Below, in pieces: positions 44,965-55,368 of a DNA stretch of 64,000 nt (position 1 is its first letter; every line of letters begins with the position of its first letter). The notes beneath the pieces are model-generated. The model was not told the origin of the DNA. It searched no databases and saw only the letters and a list, made by a program, of their open reading frames with translations. This stretch comes from Pelobates cultripes. Its lineage: Eukaryota; Chordata; Amphibia; Anura; Pelobatidae. A program made the position numbers and the translations under genes. The DNA is taken from positions 103,304,489 to 103,368,488 of the forward strand of contig OW240921.1 in the NCBI GenBank assembly GCA_933207985.1. The letters are read 5' to 3'.

Positions 44965-47575
44965 CTTTAACACTTTAATTATTGGAGATTTTAATTACCC
45001 GGATATAAATTGGGACAGAGGGACTAGTGCCTCAGCAAAGGGAATTAGGTTTTTAAACTTGTTAAATGACACCTTCATGTCACAACTTGTACAAGCACCA
45101 ACTAGAATGGATGCTTGTCTGGACCTGGTTTTAACAAACAACGTTGATCTTTTGACCAACATTCAAGTAGGTGAGCACTTGGGAAATAGTGATCACAATA
45201 TAGTGTCCTTTGAAATAAACTCAAAAAAACAAAAGCACATGGGGAATACTAAAACATATAATTTTAAAAAGGCCAATTTCAATAAGTTAAGGAAAGCTTT
45301 ACAATATATTGACTGGCATAAACTCTTTAGTGAAAAGAACACTGAGGATAAATGGATCATCTTCCAACAAATATTACAAAGGTACATTTCTCAGTATGTA
45401 CCATTGGGAAATAAATATAAAAGAAACAAATTAAAACCAATGTGGCTTAGTAGAGAAGTAAAACAAGAGATTACAACTAAGAGAAGGGCATTTAAAGCAT
45501 TTAAATCGGACAAATCAGATGCATCTTATAAAAGATATAAGGATGCAAATAATGCGTGCAAAAAGGCAATTAGACTTGCTAAACTTCAAAATGAAATAAT
45601 GATAGCTGAAGAGAGCAAAACCAACCCCAAAGCATTTTTTAAGTACATAAATTCTAAAAAAAAACAAAATGAAAGTGTAGGTACACTAAAAACTGAAACG
45701 GGGGTGTTAGTTAATGAAGACCAGGAAAAGGCAGGAATTTTAAATAACTTTTTCTCCTCCGTATATATTAAGGAAGAACCCATGGCAATAGATGTACAAA
45801 TGATTGCTACTAAAAACTTGCAGAATAATTGTAATTGGTTAACTCAAGACAAGGTGCTGCAGCAACTAAAGAAAGTTAATATAAACAAAGGTCCAGGGCC
45901 TGACGGTATCCATCCACGTGTACTTAAGGAACTAAGTGCAGAAATAAGTGAACCTCTGTTTTTAATCTTTCAAGATTCTTTTCTTTCAGGAAGTGTTCCG
46001 GAGGATTGGAGGAAGGCAGATGTGGTTCCTATATTCAAAAAAGGGTTCAAAATCCTTGCCTGGAAATTATAGACCTGTGAGCTTAACTTCTGTGGCTGGT
46101 AAAATATTTGAAAGGTTATTAAGGGATAATATTCAAGAATTCCTTGAGAAGAACATGGTTATCAGCAAAATCAGCATGGTTTTATGAAGCACAGGTCATG
46201 TCAAACTAACTTGATTGCGTTCTACGAAGAAGTAAGTAGAAGTATAGATCAGGGTGTTGCCGTGGATGTGATCTTTTTGGATTTTGCCAAGGCATTTGAT
46301 ACAGTTCCACACAATAGATTAGTGTTCAAACTCAAGGAAATCGGTCTAGATGAAAATGCTTGTTCTTGGGTAGAACATTGGCTTAAAAACAGAGTACAAA
46401 GAGTTGTCATTAATGGTAAATTTTCAAGCTGGACAGAGGTGGCAAGTGGTGTCCCTCAGGGGTCTGTTCTGGGACCCCTTCTATTTAACATGTTTATAAA
46501 ATGATCTTGAAGACAGCATTGAAAGTCATGTTTCAGTGTTTGCAGATGACACAAAACTTTGAAAAACAATACAATGTGAGCAAGATATTACTTTGCTGCA
46601 GAGGGATTTAGATAGACTGGGGGACTGGGCACTCAAATGGCAGATGAAATTTAATGTTGAAAAATGCAAAGTTATGCACTTCGGCGTAAAGAATACACAA
46701 GCAATGTATACCCTTAATGGAAGCGAATTAGGGATAACAACACATGAAAAGGACTTGGGAATTGTTATAGACAACAAACTATGCAACAATGTGCAATGTC
46801 AATCAGCAGTGGCCAAGGCCAGTAAGGTATTGTCATGCATGAAAAAGGGCATTCATTCTCGGGACAAGAATATAATTTTGCCTCTTTATAAATCACTGGT
46901 AAGACCCCATATTGAATATGCTGTGCAATTTTGGGCACCTGTTCTAAAGAAGGATATTATGGCACTAGAAAAAGTGCAGAGGCGGGCTACAAAATTAATA
47001 AAAGGAATGGAACATATGGGCTATGAAGAAAGGTTAACAAATTTAAACCTATTTAGTTTAGAAAAACGTCGCCTGAGAGGGATATGATAACATTATACAA
47101 ATATATTCGGGGCCAATACAAACCATTGTGTGGAAATCTATTCACAAACCGGACTTTACATAGGACACGAGGCCATGCGTTTAGACTGGAAGAAAGAAGA
47201 TTTAGTCTAAGGCAAAGGAAAGGTTTTTTTACTGTAAGAACAATCAGGATGTGGAATTCTCTGCCTGAAGAAGTGGTTTTATCAGAGTCCATACAGATGT
47301 TCAAACAGCTACTAGATGCATACTTGCAAAAACAGAATATTCAAGGATATAATCTTTCAATGTAGGGTAATAATTGCTTGATCAAGGATAAATCTGACTG
47401 CCATTCTGGGGTCAAGAAGGAATTTTTTTCCTAGCTTGTTGCAAAATTGTGCTTCAAACTAGGTTTTTTGCCTTCTTTTGGATCAACAGCAAAAAACAAA
47501 TGTGAGGAAGGCTGAACTTGATGGACGCAAGTCTCTTTTCAGCTATGTAACTATGTAACTATGTAACTATGTAAA
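44965..47575 (+). mobile_element. CR1-type LINE copy C
   Basis: Begins within the endonuclease region (attattggagattttaatta near 44979, encoding the GDFN motif) and ends in four CTATGTAA units at 47543-47574, the usual short 3' tandem tail of CR1/L2-type LINEs. It is 5'-truncated and the least damaged of the copies, and retains the unoccupied TTAA (45924-45927) that was hit in copy B. Confidence 0.92.
45059..47365 (+). pseudogene. CR1 ORF2, copy C, lightly broken
   Basis: 45059-46072 is one open frame covering the endonuclease end (LTNNVDLLTNIQVGEHLGNS), the linker, the pre-RT (NKGPGPDGIHPRVLKEL) and the first finger motif (VVPIFKKG). A base-number change in an A-run near 46040 shifts the frame. 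RT continues at 45993-46187 and 46184-46504 ([32 protein letters not shown]). After a further shift near 46500 comes FADDTKL, followed by a stop at about 46561. The thumb and C-terminal part follow at 46593-47087 and 47084-47365 (RTRGHAFRLEERRFSLRQRK). Four or five small lesions would be needed to explain it, all consistent with simple decay. Confidence 0.9.
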
Positions 47576-48180
47576 CTCAGCAGATAGGTCAAAGAGGGTG
47601 AGGAATGTGGAGATTTTGGAATGTAATATAGGTCAGGAAATTATAGACCATGTACAAGAATGAGGTTTATGTTAAGCTGGGTAGAATGGAATCCAAAATG
47701 ATATTGAGTAAAAAGTTATTACTTGTTGGACTCCACAGAAAGTTAGACCACCTACCACAGTTAGTTAACCACAGCTGTATATATTTACTGGTCTGTACAA
47801 GAATTGAGGTAAGGGAAAATAAATAATTGGCTGTGGATAAATTAATCAATGAGATTATATCACAAAGATGAAACAATGGTTGATCTGGAAGAGCTCAATG
47901 TTACACCAGAAGTCAAAATCATCAATGGAGATTCCAGTTATCCTTAGGATTGATATATGGCAAGTTTAGTAATGGGTATTTAAAAAGCAGTTTATGTCAA
48001 GTTCAAAGAATGAGAATGGAAAAGGACATTCTGTCTGTAAGCAGAAGTGCATGAAGAAGAAATAGAAACTATGAAGATCAACCCGCCTTCAGAACTATAT
48101 GAACTATAGTCACCAGAATAACTACATCTTATTATTATATTTCTTCTGGTGAGTATAATCAATCAATCCATTCAGGCTTA
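47576..48180. other. Intergenic DNA
   Basis: Nothing recognised. Confidence 0.5.
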
Positions 48181-49156
48181 TTGCTGTAAACATTGTATTT
48201 TCAGAGAAAATGCAGTGTTTACATTACAGCCTAGGGATAACTCCACTGGCCACTCCTCAGATGGCTACTAGAGGTGATTCCTGGGGCAGTGCCACAGAGT
48301 GTGCCTGAAATTTAGTGTTTTCACCCTCTGCATGGAGACACTGAACTTTCCTCATAGAGATTTCTTAAAGGGACACTCCAGGCACCCAGACCACTTCTGC
48401 CCATTGGAGTGGTCTGGGTGCCAACTCCCACTACTCTTAACCCTGCACTTCCTGGATCATAGCACAGGAAACCTGTGCTAGAGCGTCGCTGGACGTCCTC
48501 ACACTGTGTGAGGACCTCCAGCATCGCTTATTTCCCCATAGGAAAGCATTGAAAAGCAATTTCAATAATTTCCTATGGGGAGCTCTAATGTGCATGAGCG
48601 ACATTGCCGTGCATGCGCATTAGGTCTCCTCGGCCGGTGGGCGGGATCAGTCTCGCCCACCGGCCGACAAAATCACAGGGAGCGGCGGCGGAGGAAGAAG
48701 CAGCAATGTGGAACATCGTCGCTGCCTCTGGTAAGTTATTGAAGGGGTTTTCACTCCTTCAGCAACTGGGGATTGGGGGGTGGGAGGGAGAGGGAACCTG
48801 CAGTGCCAGGAAAGCGGATTGTTTTCTTGGCACTGGAGTTTCCCTTTAATTCAATACATCTCTATGAGGAGATGCTGATTGACCAGAGCTGTGTTTGGCT
48901 CTGCCAATGATCTGCCTCCTTGACAGTCTCATCCAATCCTATGGGAAAGCATTTATGATTGGCTCAGAGCAACACTTCTGATGATGCCAGCCAAGCAGGC
49001 AGATCAGGGGCAAACCCAGTAGCTGCAGACTTGAACAAAAGTAATATTTTACTACATTTAAGTGGACAATGGGATGAGACAGAGGGCCTAGATATGTGGT
49101 TTTAACACTATAGGTTCAGGAATACATGTTTGTGTTCCTGACCCTATAGTGTTCCT
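48181..49156 (-). mobile_element. Outer T2-like MITE carrying a nested MITE
   Basis: Read in reverse it begins TTAAAGGAACACTATAGGGT at 49160, with the subterminal hairpin tcaggaacacaaacatgtat and its inverse. The part left of the insertion (48220-48364) and right of it (48850-49156) fit together through an inverted pair, cctcatagagat / atctctatgagg, whose loop holds TTAA. The left end near 48181 is approximate. Confidence 0.65.
48369..48845. mobile_element. T2-like MITE, 477 bp, nested
   Basis: Ends AGGGACACTCCAGGCACCCA and CACTGGAGTTTCCCT, with TTAA at 48365-48368 and 48846-48849. The subterminal hairpins (ccagaccactt / agtggtctgg; gtgccaggaaag / cttggcac) match the 10033-10504 family in reverse. 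A CpG-containing centre (48590-48690) stands out in base composition. Non-coding. Confidence 0.85.
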
Positions 49157-49237
49157 TTAACCTCTTAAGGACACATGACATGTCTGACATGTCATGATTC
49201 CCTGTTTTTTCCAGAAGTTTGGTCCTTAAGGGGTTAA
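49157..49237 (-). mobile_element. 81-bp TTAA MITE
   Basis: Reverse copy of 9277-9354: TTAACCTCTTAAGGACACAT to GGTCCTTAAGGGGTTAA. It shares its left TTAA with the end of the outer T2-like MITE, so one inserted at the border of the other. Confidence 0.85.
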
Positions 49238-50600
49238 GGACAGATTTTTTTTTGAAGGCTAGCAGGAGGATATTATTATTGTTGTTATTTTATTATTTAT
49301 AGCTTTCTTGTTGCCAAGTGGCTTTATGGATTATACTCACTGTTCAATGCAACTGCACATTCCTCAAAATCTGAGGCATTCAGCAGATGGTTTAATTTGC
49401 TTAATCTGTGACAAGGCTCATGTTCCTAATACCATTGCAACTCACATGGGAAAGAGTTAATTGTCAGAAAATAACCTTCTCCATCACTGAGGTGTTGATA
49501 TAAAGTCTCTACTAATTAAGTGCATCTTCTGGAAAAAGTAAATTTCATTTTTTTGCATCTGGATGCAAAAGATAAAGATAGAATAATTGATGCATGGATG
49601 ATTTTGTAATTACCAAGGATGAAAGAATGAATTGATTGCAGTTACGATTATTCTCTAAATACACTGGTTACCTGAATGTTATCCAGAATCATAATTCAAA
49701 TAGTGACTCTAACCAGTGAAATCAAAAGTGTATATTTACATTCTTAACACATCTATTTTATTTGAAACTAGCATGCTACAGAGAGCTGCACACTATGATT
49801 GGATTTAATATGTCAATATCAGTAGATAATGGAAAAGGGACAAAATCTGTATATCTGGATGCTCATTGTGAGACTATTAATGTATGTTGACTTACAAATT
49901 ATTTAATATGTGGGTAAGGAAGTTTTACATCCCCTGGCCCACTATTGTTAAGTGATATGTAGAAAACAAATATTGGGATTTATTGTCTTCAATATAGCAT
50001 TAGTGAACTAAATTCACTATTGTTTTTTAGGTAGACTGGTAAAATTGAAATTGTATTTTCATGTGTTAGTAAGTTAGACTTAAACTTACTAATACCAGAT
50101 ATAATCAGATCATGTTCCTTCTTCCTTAACTTGGTCAATGGTTTCCTGAAAAATCAAATTAACAAGAATTCACTCCTATTTTAATACAGAGATGCATTCT
50201 CAGTCTCTTGGCTCTAACAATGTATTGGTTAAATAATATATGATGAACAAAGTACTGAAAAATTTACCAAAATGGCAAATCCAATAATCAAATAACATGA
50301 TTATATTAACAATACCCAAAATCCAATTCAGTTTACTGACATAAATAGGAAAAAAAAAACTAAAATCATAAAGTATCTGCAGAAAACTGTAGACTTTCCC
50401 AAGGAAATGGCATAGCTAGCTTTGATTTTGTCATTGTTTTGTTAAAACAATGGGCCAAATTTTCATTGGCAAGGGAAACTTTAGCCTAGGTGAGTAGAGA
50501 TTTACCTCTGAAGGGTATACCATGACTTGCAGTGGCAAGTAACTTTTAAGGCCTCGCTAGTAGCATAATACTATAAATGAGAAGCCCTGGTTAATATTTA
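49238..50600. other. AT-rich intergenic DNA
   Basis: 49300-49640 looks unique, with no repeat similarity seen elsewhere in the window. No gene. Confidence 0.5.
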
Positions 50601-50720
50601 CTTAACGGAACACTATAAAGTCAGGAATACAACATGTATTTCTGACACTGGTGTTAAACTAACTGTTTAGGTCACCCTCCCCCACCCCACTTATATCACT
50701 TGGCCCCACCACCACGGCTG
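50601..50720 (+). mobile_element. T2-like MITE end fragment
   Basis: TTAACGGAACACTATAAAGT followed by caggaatacaacatgtattt, matching the outer end of the MITE at 48181-49156. Only this end is recognisable. Confidence 0.6.
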
Positions 50721-51137
50721 AGATCATCATCTTTAGAAATATATAATACATAAATATATAAATATATATATTTTTTTTACTACTCCTTCTTTTTTACCTC
50801 TATTGCTCATTTCTCACTTGATCTGTGAATAAAATCAACATTTAGTAACTGCTCTGTCTGTGGCAGAATTCACGATCACAAAAGTGTACTGAACATGCTC
50901 AACATTGCATGGTTCGGGTGGTCAGTGATTCACGCTTCTGCTTGGAATAAAGGAATTCGGCCAATAATTTGATCTGCCCAAATTCAGCATAACTGCAGTT
51001 AAGACTGAAACAAAACTCTAAGTCTAACAGTGGCTGGCTCTGGCTCTGCACTGGCCTCCCACCTCATGATTAGCCCTCATGCAACTTCACCTCCCAGTGC
51101 TCCCACAGCCTTCAGTGTCAGGTAGGCTTCAGTCCAT
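50721..51137. other. Intergenic DNA
   Basis: No gene seen; a TA and T tract near 50735-50779. Confidence 0.45.
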
Positions 51138-51430
51138 GACATTGATTTGTGTGTATGTGTCTGCTGGTAAGTGAGCTTGTATTTGTGTGTCAGTGAGCTT
51201 ATCTGTAGTGAACTTGTGGGTGTCAGTGAGCTTGTCTGTAGTGAACTTGTGTGTGACAGTGAGTTTGTATGTAAGCTTGTGTGAAACAGTGAGCTTGCAT
51301 GTGTGTTTGTCAGTGAGCTTGTCTGTAGTTCGCATGTGTGTGACAGTTGGCTTGTCTGTAGTGAGCTTGTGTGTGTGACAGTGAGTTTGTCTGTAGTATG
51401 TTTGCTTGTTTGGCAGAGTTTGTCTGTACT

Positions 51431-51464
<34 letters not shown>

Positions 51465-51707
51465 CAGTAAGCTTGTCTGTGTGTGTCAGTGAGATTGTCT
51501 GTCAGTGAACCTATTTGTATGTATGAGTGAGCTTGTGTATTTATGTGATCTTATGTGTATAAATGAGATTATCTGTCTGTGAGCCTGTGTATCAATGAGC
51601 TTGTGTATGTCTGTGTCTAAATGTGAGTATGCCTACTGTTTAATTAATTTTTGACCCTGAATAGACCAATATTTTGAATTAGACAAAGAAGCATACCAAT
51701 AATAAAT
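51138..51707. repeat. TG-rich minisatellite block, copy 1
   Basis: Degenerate units such as gtgagcttgtctgtagtgaa and gtgtgacagtgagtttgt. The whole block is repeated almost base for base at 52367-52935. The (GT)n run near 51435-51462 is longer here than in copy 2. Apparent frames (Val-Ser-Leu repeats) are not genes. Confidence 0.9.
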
Positions 51708-51708
51708 A

Positions 51709-51711
<3 letters not shown>

Positions 51712-51755
<44 letters not shown>
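51712..51755. repeat. (TA)n microsatellite
   Basis: Tandem TA following TG block copy 1. Confidence 0.95.
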
Positions 51756-51756
<1 letters not shown>

Positions 51757-51764
51757 TAAGCAGA

Positions 51765-51905
51765 TAAGGTGGCTGCACTCACGGATTTCCATTTAAAAAA
51801 ATAACTTTTATTCAGTTTCCATAAAATCGACGTTTCAGTCCAACATGTGGACTTTCATCAGGATTACCAGCATATCACATTAACAGTCTTATATAAAGGA
51901 TACAA
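51765..51905 (-). repeat. Repeat end with hammerhead-like core
   Basis: In reverse the segment reads through CTGATGA, a short hairpin, GAAACGTC, an AATAAA-like region and a tail near atccgtgagtgcagc. The same tail and core layout, more decayed, lies on the plus strand at 53040-53170, and parts occur in the palindrome at 13779-13962. Penelope-like elements and retrozymes are known to carry such hammerheads, but no protein frame here ties it to either. Confidence 0.5.
51823..51866 (-). ncRNA. Candidate minimal hammerhead ribozyme
   Basis: On the minus strand: AATC (stem I), CTGATGA (51855-51861), stem II AGTCC / GGACT with a 7-base loop, GAAAC, then GTC (cleavage triplet, 51829-51831) followed by GATT pairing with AATC. 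All invariant core bases are present. Stem III is only AC/GU with no loop, as in dimer-active minimal hammerheads of retroelements. Activity is unproven. Confidence 0.5.
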
Positions 51906-51930
51906 AGATTGTAAAATTTAGTGAAAACTC

Positions 51931-52270
51931 ACCCCAGGTGTCTGTCATGGTGGTACCGGCGTTCTAGCCGTGAAAGTGCGCATGCGCGGACAAACCACGC
52001 CTCTCTACGTGACGTCACCACGTGACGCTACTGTCGCTGCCATGGTGACGTTTGAAAACAAATGCGGTTCACATGGCAGCAGGTAGCTACCGTTCTCACA
52101 GCCCCAGATGTCTATCATACTGAAGTCATTCCGTTGTGAAAGTCCGCATGCGCGGACGAACCACGCCTCCCTATGTGACGTCACCACGTGACGCTACCGT
52201 CGCTGCCACGGTGACGCTTGAAAACAAATGCGATCTCCATGGCAGCAGGTAGCCACCATTCTTATAACCT
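51931..52270. repeat. Two tandem units of about 170 bp with CRE, E-box and NRF1-like sites
   Basis: Units at about 51931-52103 and 52103-52270. Each holds a GCATGCGCGGAC-type block (unit 1 also GTGCGCATGCGCGG, NRF1-like), then GTGACGTCACCACGTGACGC (CRE TGACGTCA plus E-box CACGTG), then tcgctgccayggtgacg and catggcagcaggtagc. CpG-rich in an AT-rich region. Whether it acts as a promoter is unknown. Confidence 0.7.
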
Positions 52271-52366
52271 GTGATCAAAACAATGTGAGAATAGGAAGAA
52301 TATGTAACATAAATAGTAAATCTATAAATATATATTATGACATATGTGATGTGATCCTGATCATGT
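52271..52366. other. Short AT-rich spacer
   Basis: Nothing recognised between the CRE repeat and the second TG block. Confidence 0.4.
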
Positions 52367-52935
52367 GACATTGATTTGTGTGTATGTGTCTGCTGGTAAG
52401 TGAGCTTGTATTTGTGTGTCAGTGAGCTTATCTGTAGTGAACTTGTGGGTGTCAGTGAGCTTGTCTGTAGTGAACTTGTGTGTGACAGTGAGTTTGTATG
52501 TAAGCTTGTGTGAAACAGTGAGCTTGCATGTGTGTTTGTCAGTGAGCTTGTCTGTAGTTCGCATGTGTGTGACAGTTGGCTTGTCTGTAGTGAGCTTGTG
52601 TGTGTGACAGTGAGTTTGTCTGTAGTATGTTTGCTTGTTTGGCAGAGTTTGTCTGTACTAAGTGTGTGTGTGTGTGTGTGTGTGCCAGTAAGCTTGTCTG
52701 TGTGTGTCAGTGAGATTGTCTGTCAGTGAACCTATTTGTATGTATGAGTGAGCTTGTGTATTTATGTGATCTTATGTGTATAAATGAGATTATCTGTCTG
52801 TGAGCCTGTGTATCAATGAGCTTGTGTATGTCTGTGTCTACATGTGAGTATGCCTACTGTTTAATTAATTTTTGACCCTGAATAGACCAATATTTTGAAT
52901 TATACAAAGAAGCATACCAATAATAAATATATATA
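52367..52935. repeat. TG-rich minisatellite block, copy 2
   Basis: Near-identical direct repeat of 51138-51707, offset by 1229 bp; differences are a shorter (GT)n run and a few single bases. Confidence 0.92.
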
Positions 52936-52947
52936 TATGTATGTATG

Positions 52948-52993
<46 letters not shown>
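52926..52993. repeat. (TA)n microsatellite
   Basis: Tandem TA with gtatgtatgtat interruption after TG block copy 2. Confidence 0.95.
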
Positions 52994-52998
<5 letters not shown>

Positions 52999-53039
52999 TA
53001 ATTATCATGGTTATTTTTGATCTTTCACATTTATTGGCA

Positions 53040-53170
53040 GAGTGCCTGATGAATACCTGATGAAAGTCCCGAATGGGGGCTGAACGTTGGTCCTATTTTA
53101 ATGAATCTTCAATAAAGACTACATCTTTTAACTTCAAAAGTCCGTGAGTGCTGGTCATCCCTTTACACTG
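53040..53170 (+). repeat. Second hammerhead-like repeat end, degenerate
   Basis: CTGATGA at 53057-53063, stem II AGTCCC / GGGGCT, then GAAC (one A short of the consensus GAAA) and GTC at 53090-53092. Followed by aatcttcaataaagactac and a tail ccgtgagtgctggtc. The stem I closing pair is mismatched, so likely inactive. Confidence 0.5.
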
Positions 53171-53227
53171 TATGTATTGCTTTCCTCTGACTGCAAGCAC
53201 CCGGCAACTTTACTTGAAAGCTCGAGG

Positions 53228-53243
53228 GCAAGCACCCTTTGGA

Positions 53244-53278
<35 letters not shown>
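53228..53278. repeat. (TA)n microsatellite
   Basis: Tandem TA. Confidence 0.95.
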
Positions 53279-53282
<4 letters not shown>

Positions 53283-53708
53283 TAAAAACCAAATAAAATT
53301 CCTTTTTTTATTGGACTAACAGAATTTTTTAATGACAAGCTTTCAGGAGAAACTTCCTTTCTCAAGTCTAAAGCATTTCTGAACAATATGACACATAGAA
53401 TTCAAAGTTGAGTTGTGATACAGAGGTTAAAGCGACATGAGTGCAGATAAGACACAGGTTTGATAGAGAATATACACCATTCTTGCAGAGGGTCGTAAAT
53501 AACTTGGAAGTCTGCATATAAATGTCAAAGATCAAAAATAACCATGATGCTACATAGTGTTATATATGACAAAAACAAAGAAAGGATGAGAGCACTTACT
53601 GGATTTTCAAAATAGTGCACTATATGCAAGAAATAGTGACAATTGACATTTCGCACCACAGGTAAAGACCTGCGGATCGAAACATTGATTGTCACCATTT
53701 GTTGAATA
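53279..53708. repeat. Unclassified dispersed-repeat sequence
   Basis: 53280-53420 (tattggactaacagaatttt, then gacaagctttcaggagaaac) is a type of sequence widespread in frog DNA, family not named here. 53575-53705 contains ctgcggatcgaaacattgat and an imperfect inverted caatgtttcg-type block, perhaps another decayed hammerhead-type end. Confidence 0.4.
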
Positions 53709-54022
53709 TACTTAAAAGTTTGCATACCCTGGCAGAAATTGTGAAATTTTGGCATTGATTTTCACATAATTGTTTACCTACATTTTAAATCGCAATGATA
53801 ACAGACACCCCAAAATGGCCTTGATCAAAAGTTTACATACCCTTGAATGTTTGGCCTTGTTACAGACACATAAGGTGACACACACACACAGGTTAAAATG
53901 GCAATTAAAGGTTAATTTTCTACACCTGTGGCTTTTTAAATTGCAATTAGTGTCTGTGTATAAATAGTCAATTAGTTTGTTAGCTCTCACATGGTAGCGC
54001 TGAGCAGACTAGATACTAAGCC

Positions 54023-55290
54023 ATGGGGAGCAGAAAACAACTGTCAAAAGACCTGCATAACAAGGTAATGGATACAAAGAAAAACCCACAGGTAACCTCC
54101 GGAAAAATACAGGCTTGTGACGGCTCACTATAACTATCGATTACCATTACCTTTTTCTGCATTCAACTATGTGTTCAGGACATTGCATTCCCCTTTATTT
54201 TGTTTCTCCCTGTCATTCCCTTGTCGAAAAAAACACTTGCACAAGAAGTGTGCTTCTTGGTCTTATAACAGGAACAATTCAAACATTTGAAGCGACACTT
54301 CGAACTCCCGAACTCCCAAAGCCATTAGAAGTGGCATTCGAACATGTGGCGGCGGCCAACATAAGCCAGGAGTACAATGAGCGGTGTTTGGTCGTCGAGG
54401 GCATGGAACGCAAATTGGACACTCGACAGCACGAACATCGCTGATTGCTTACCTTCCATGGATAGTCGGCTATTCGAATGGGACCATGCGTGTGGTCGGT
54501 CAAAATGGGACTTACAGGAAATTCCTGAATCCCTGAACTGATCTGGGTAATTTTTGAACATGTGTGTCACCCAGATCAGGGCTATCTGGGGATATGACAT
54601 TTGGGAAGATATTATGTGTTTTGGGGTACTTTTAGGATTTTGTAAAAATATGTTTTTTTCTGCCTGGAGATAATTGGGTTAATACAGTATCTGACTCAAT
54701 TATCTCCCAGGCAGAGGGGAGGGATTGTGTGCTGTATGTGGGAGTGTAATGTCTTGTAATCCTGTTGTTATTGGTTTATAATTTTGTAACTCAGTCCCCC
54801 ACAATGTCCCCGTGGGCATACCCCTTGCATGTGGATTGTCATATAAGGCCAGTGTGGCTACCATTAAACCAGACCTGCTTTACCCTCACCTCGTGTTTGT
54901 AGGGACCTGCTATACAAGCTATAACCACTAGCTCTTATAAGAGCTTCACAGCTATACCTACTCTTCACTGCTTGGATTGATGGTTGGGAATACTTCAGCA
55001 GTCTCTACTCTAGGAGGAAGAGGGGTCAGCAATGCCTATAGTGAAAAGAATACCATCCCCACTGTAGAGCATGGTGGTGGCTCACTGATGGTTTTGGGAT
55101 GTGTGAGCTCTAAAGGCATGGGGAATCTTGTTAAAATTGATGGCAAGATGAATGTAGCATGCTATCAGAAAATACTGGCAGACAATTTGCATTCTTTTGT
55201 ACGAAGGCTGCGCATGGGATGCTCTTGGACTTTCCAGCATGACAATGACCCTAAGCTCAAGGCTAAAGAACGCACCAGTGCAGGGAATCC
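54023..55290 (+). pseudogene. Tc1-like transposase remnants
   Basis: The ATG at 54023 opens MGSRKQLSKDLHNKVMD, the typical N-terminus of the sleeping-beauty-like branch of Tc1 transposases. The next recognisable part begins near 54973 and holds IPTVEHGGGSLMVLGCVSSK (55045-55105), KIDGKMNVACYQKILADNLH and FQHDNDPKLKAK, whose Asp (55241-55243) is the second catalytic residue. The linker, the first catalytic Asp and the final DLNPIE block with the catalytic Glu are missing. Frame changes occur near 55000-55040. Clearly non-functional. Confidence 0.82.
54115..54972 (+). repeat. LTR-like insertion in the Tc1 remnant
   Basis: Unlike Tc1 in composition. 54660-54715 has an inverted pair (tctgcctggagataattggg / caattatctcccaggcaga). 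54720-54960 reads like an LTR promoter and leader (gtgtgctgtatgtgggagtg; gtcatataaggccagtgtgg; ccattaaaccagacctgctt). No target duplication identified. The frame at 54169-54444 has no known motif. Confidence 0.35.
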
Positions 55291-55294
55291 CTTA

Positions 55295-55368
55295 ACTCCT
55301 CACTTAAACTGACCAATTTGTTCTACGACCGGGTCGTAGGAACGGAACCCGGTCGGTAAGTGAGGAGT
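55295..55368. repeat. 74-bp hairpin, MITE-like
   Basis: Outer arms actcctcactta...gacc and ggtcggtaagtgaggagt; a second palindrome gttctacgacc / ggtcgtaggaac sits at 55320-55343. CpG-containing in AT-rich surroundings. It abuts the broken end of the Tc1 remnant. Confidence 0.7.

Larger units (their letters stand above)
53709..55290 (+). mobile_element. Second Tc1-like element, truncated and interrupted
   Basis: The left end (tacttaaaagtttgcatacc at about 53709) and leader run to the transposase start at 54023. After about 54114 the Tc1 sequence stops and resumes near 54973 with the catalytic part, then ends at 55290 without the right terminal repeat. It is a different Tc1 family from 4640-6175. 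About 860 bp of LTR-like DNA replaces the middle. Confidence 0.75.

Noticed and set aside
51129..52729. Repeated Val-Ser-Leu and Lys-Leu-Thr frames
   Set aside because: Translations of the duplicated TG-rich minisatellite.
53640..53700. Third hammerhead-like site around gatcgaaacattgat
   Set aside because: No CTGATGA core at a suitable distance on either strand.
54169..54444. 91-residue frame inside the LTR-like block
   Set aside because: No gag, pol or env motif; overlapping frames on the other strand are equally long.
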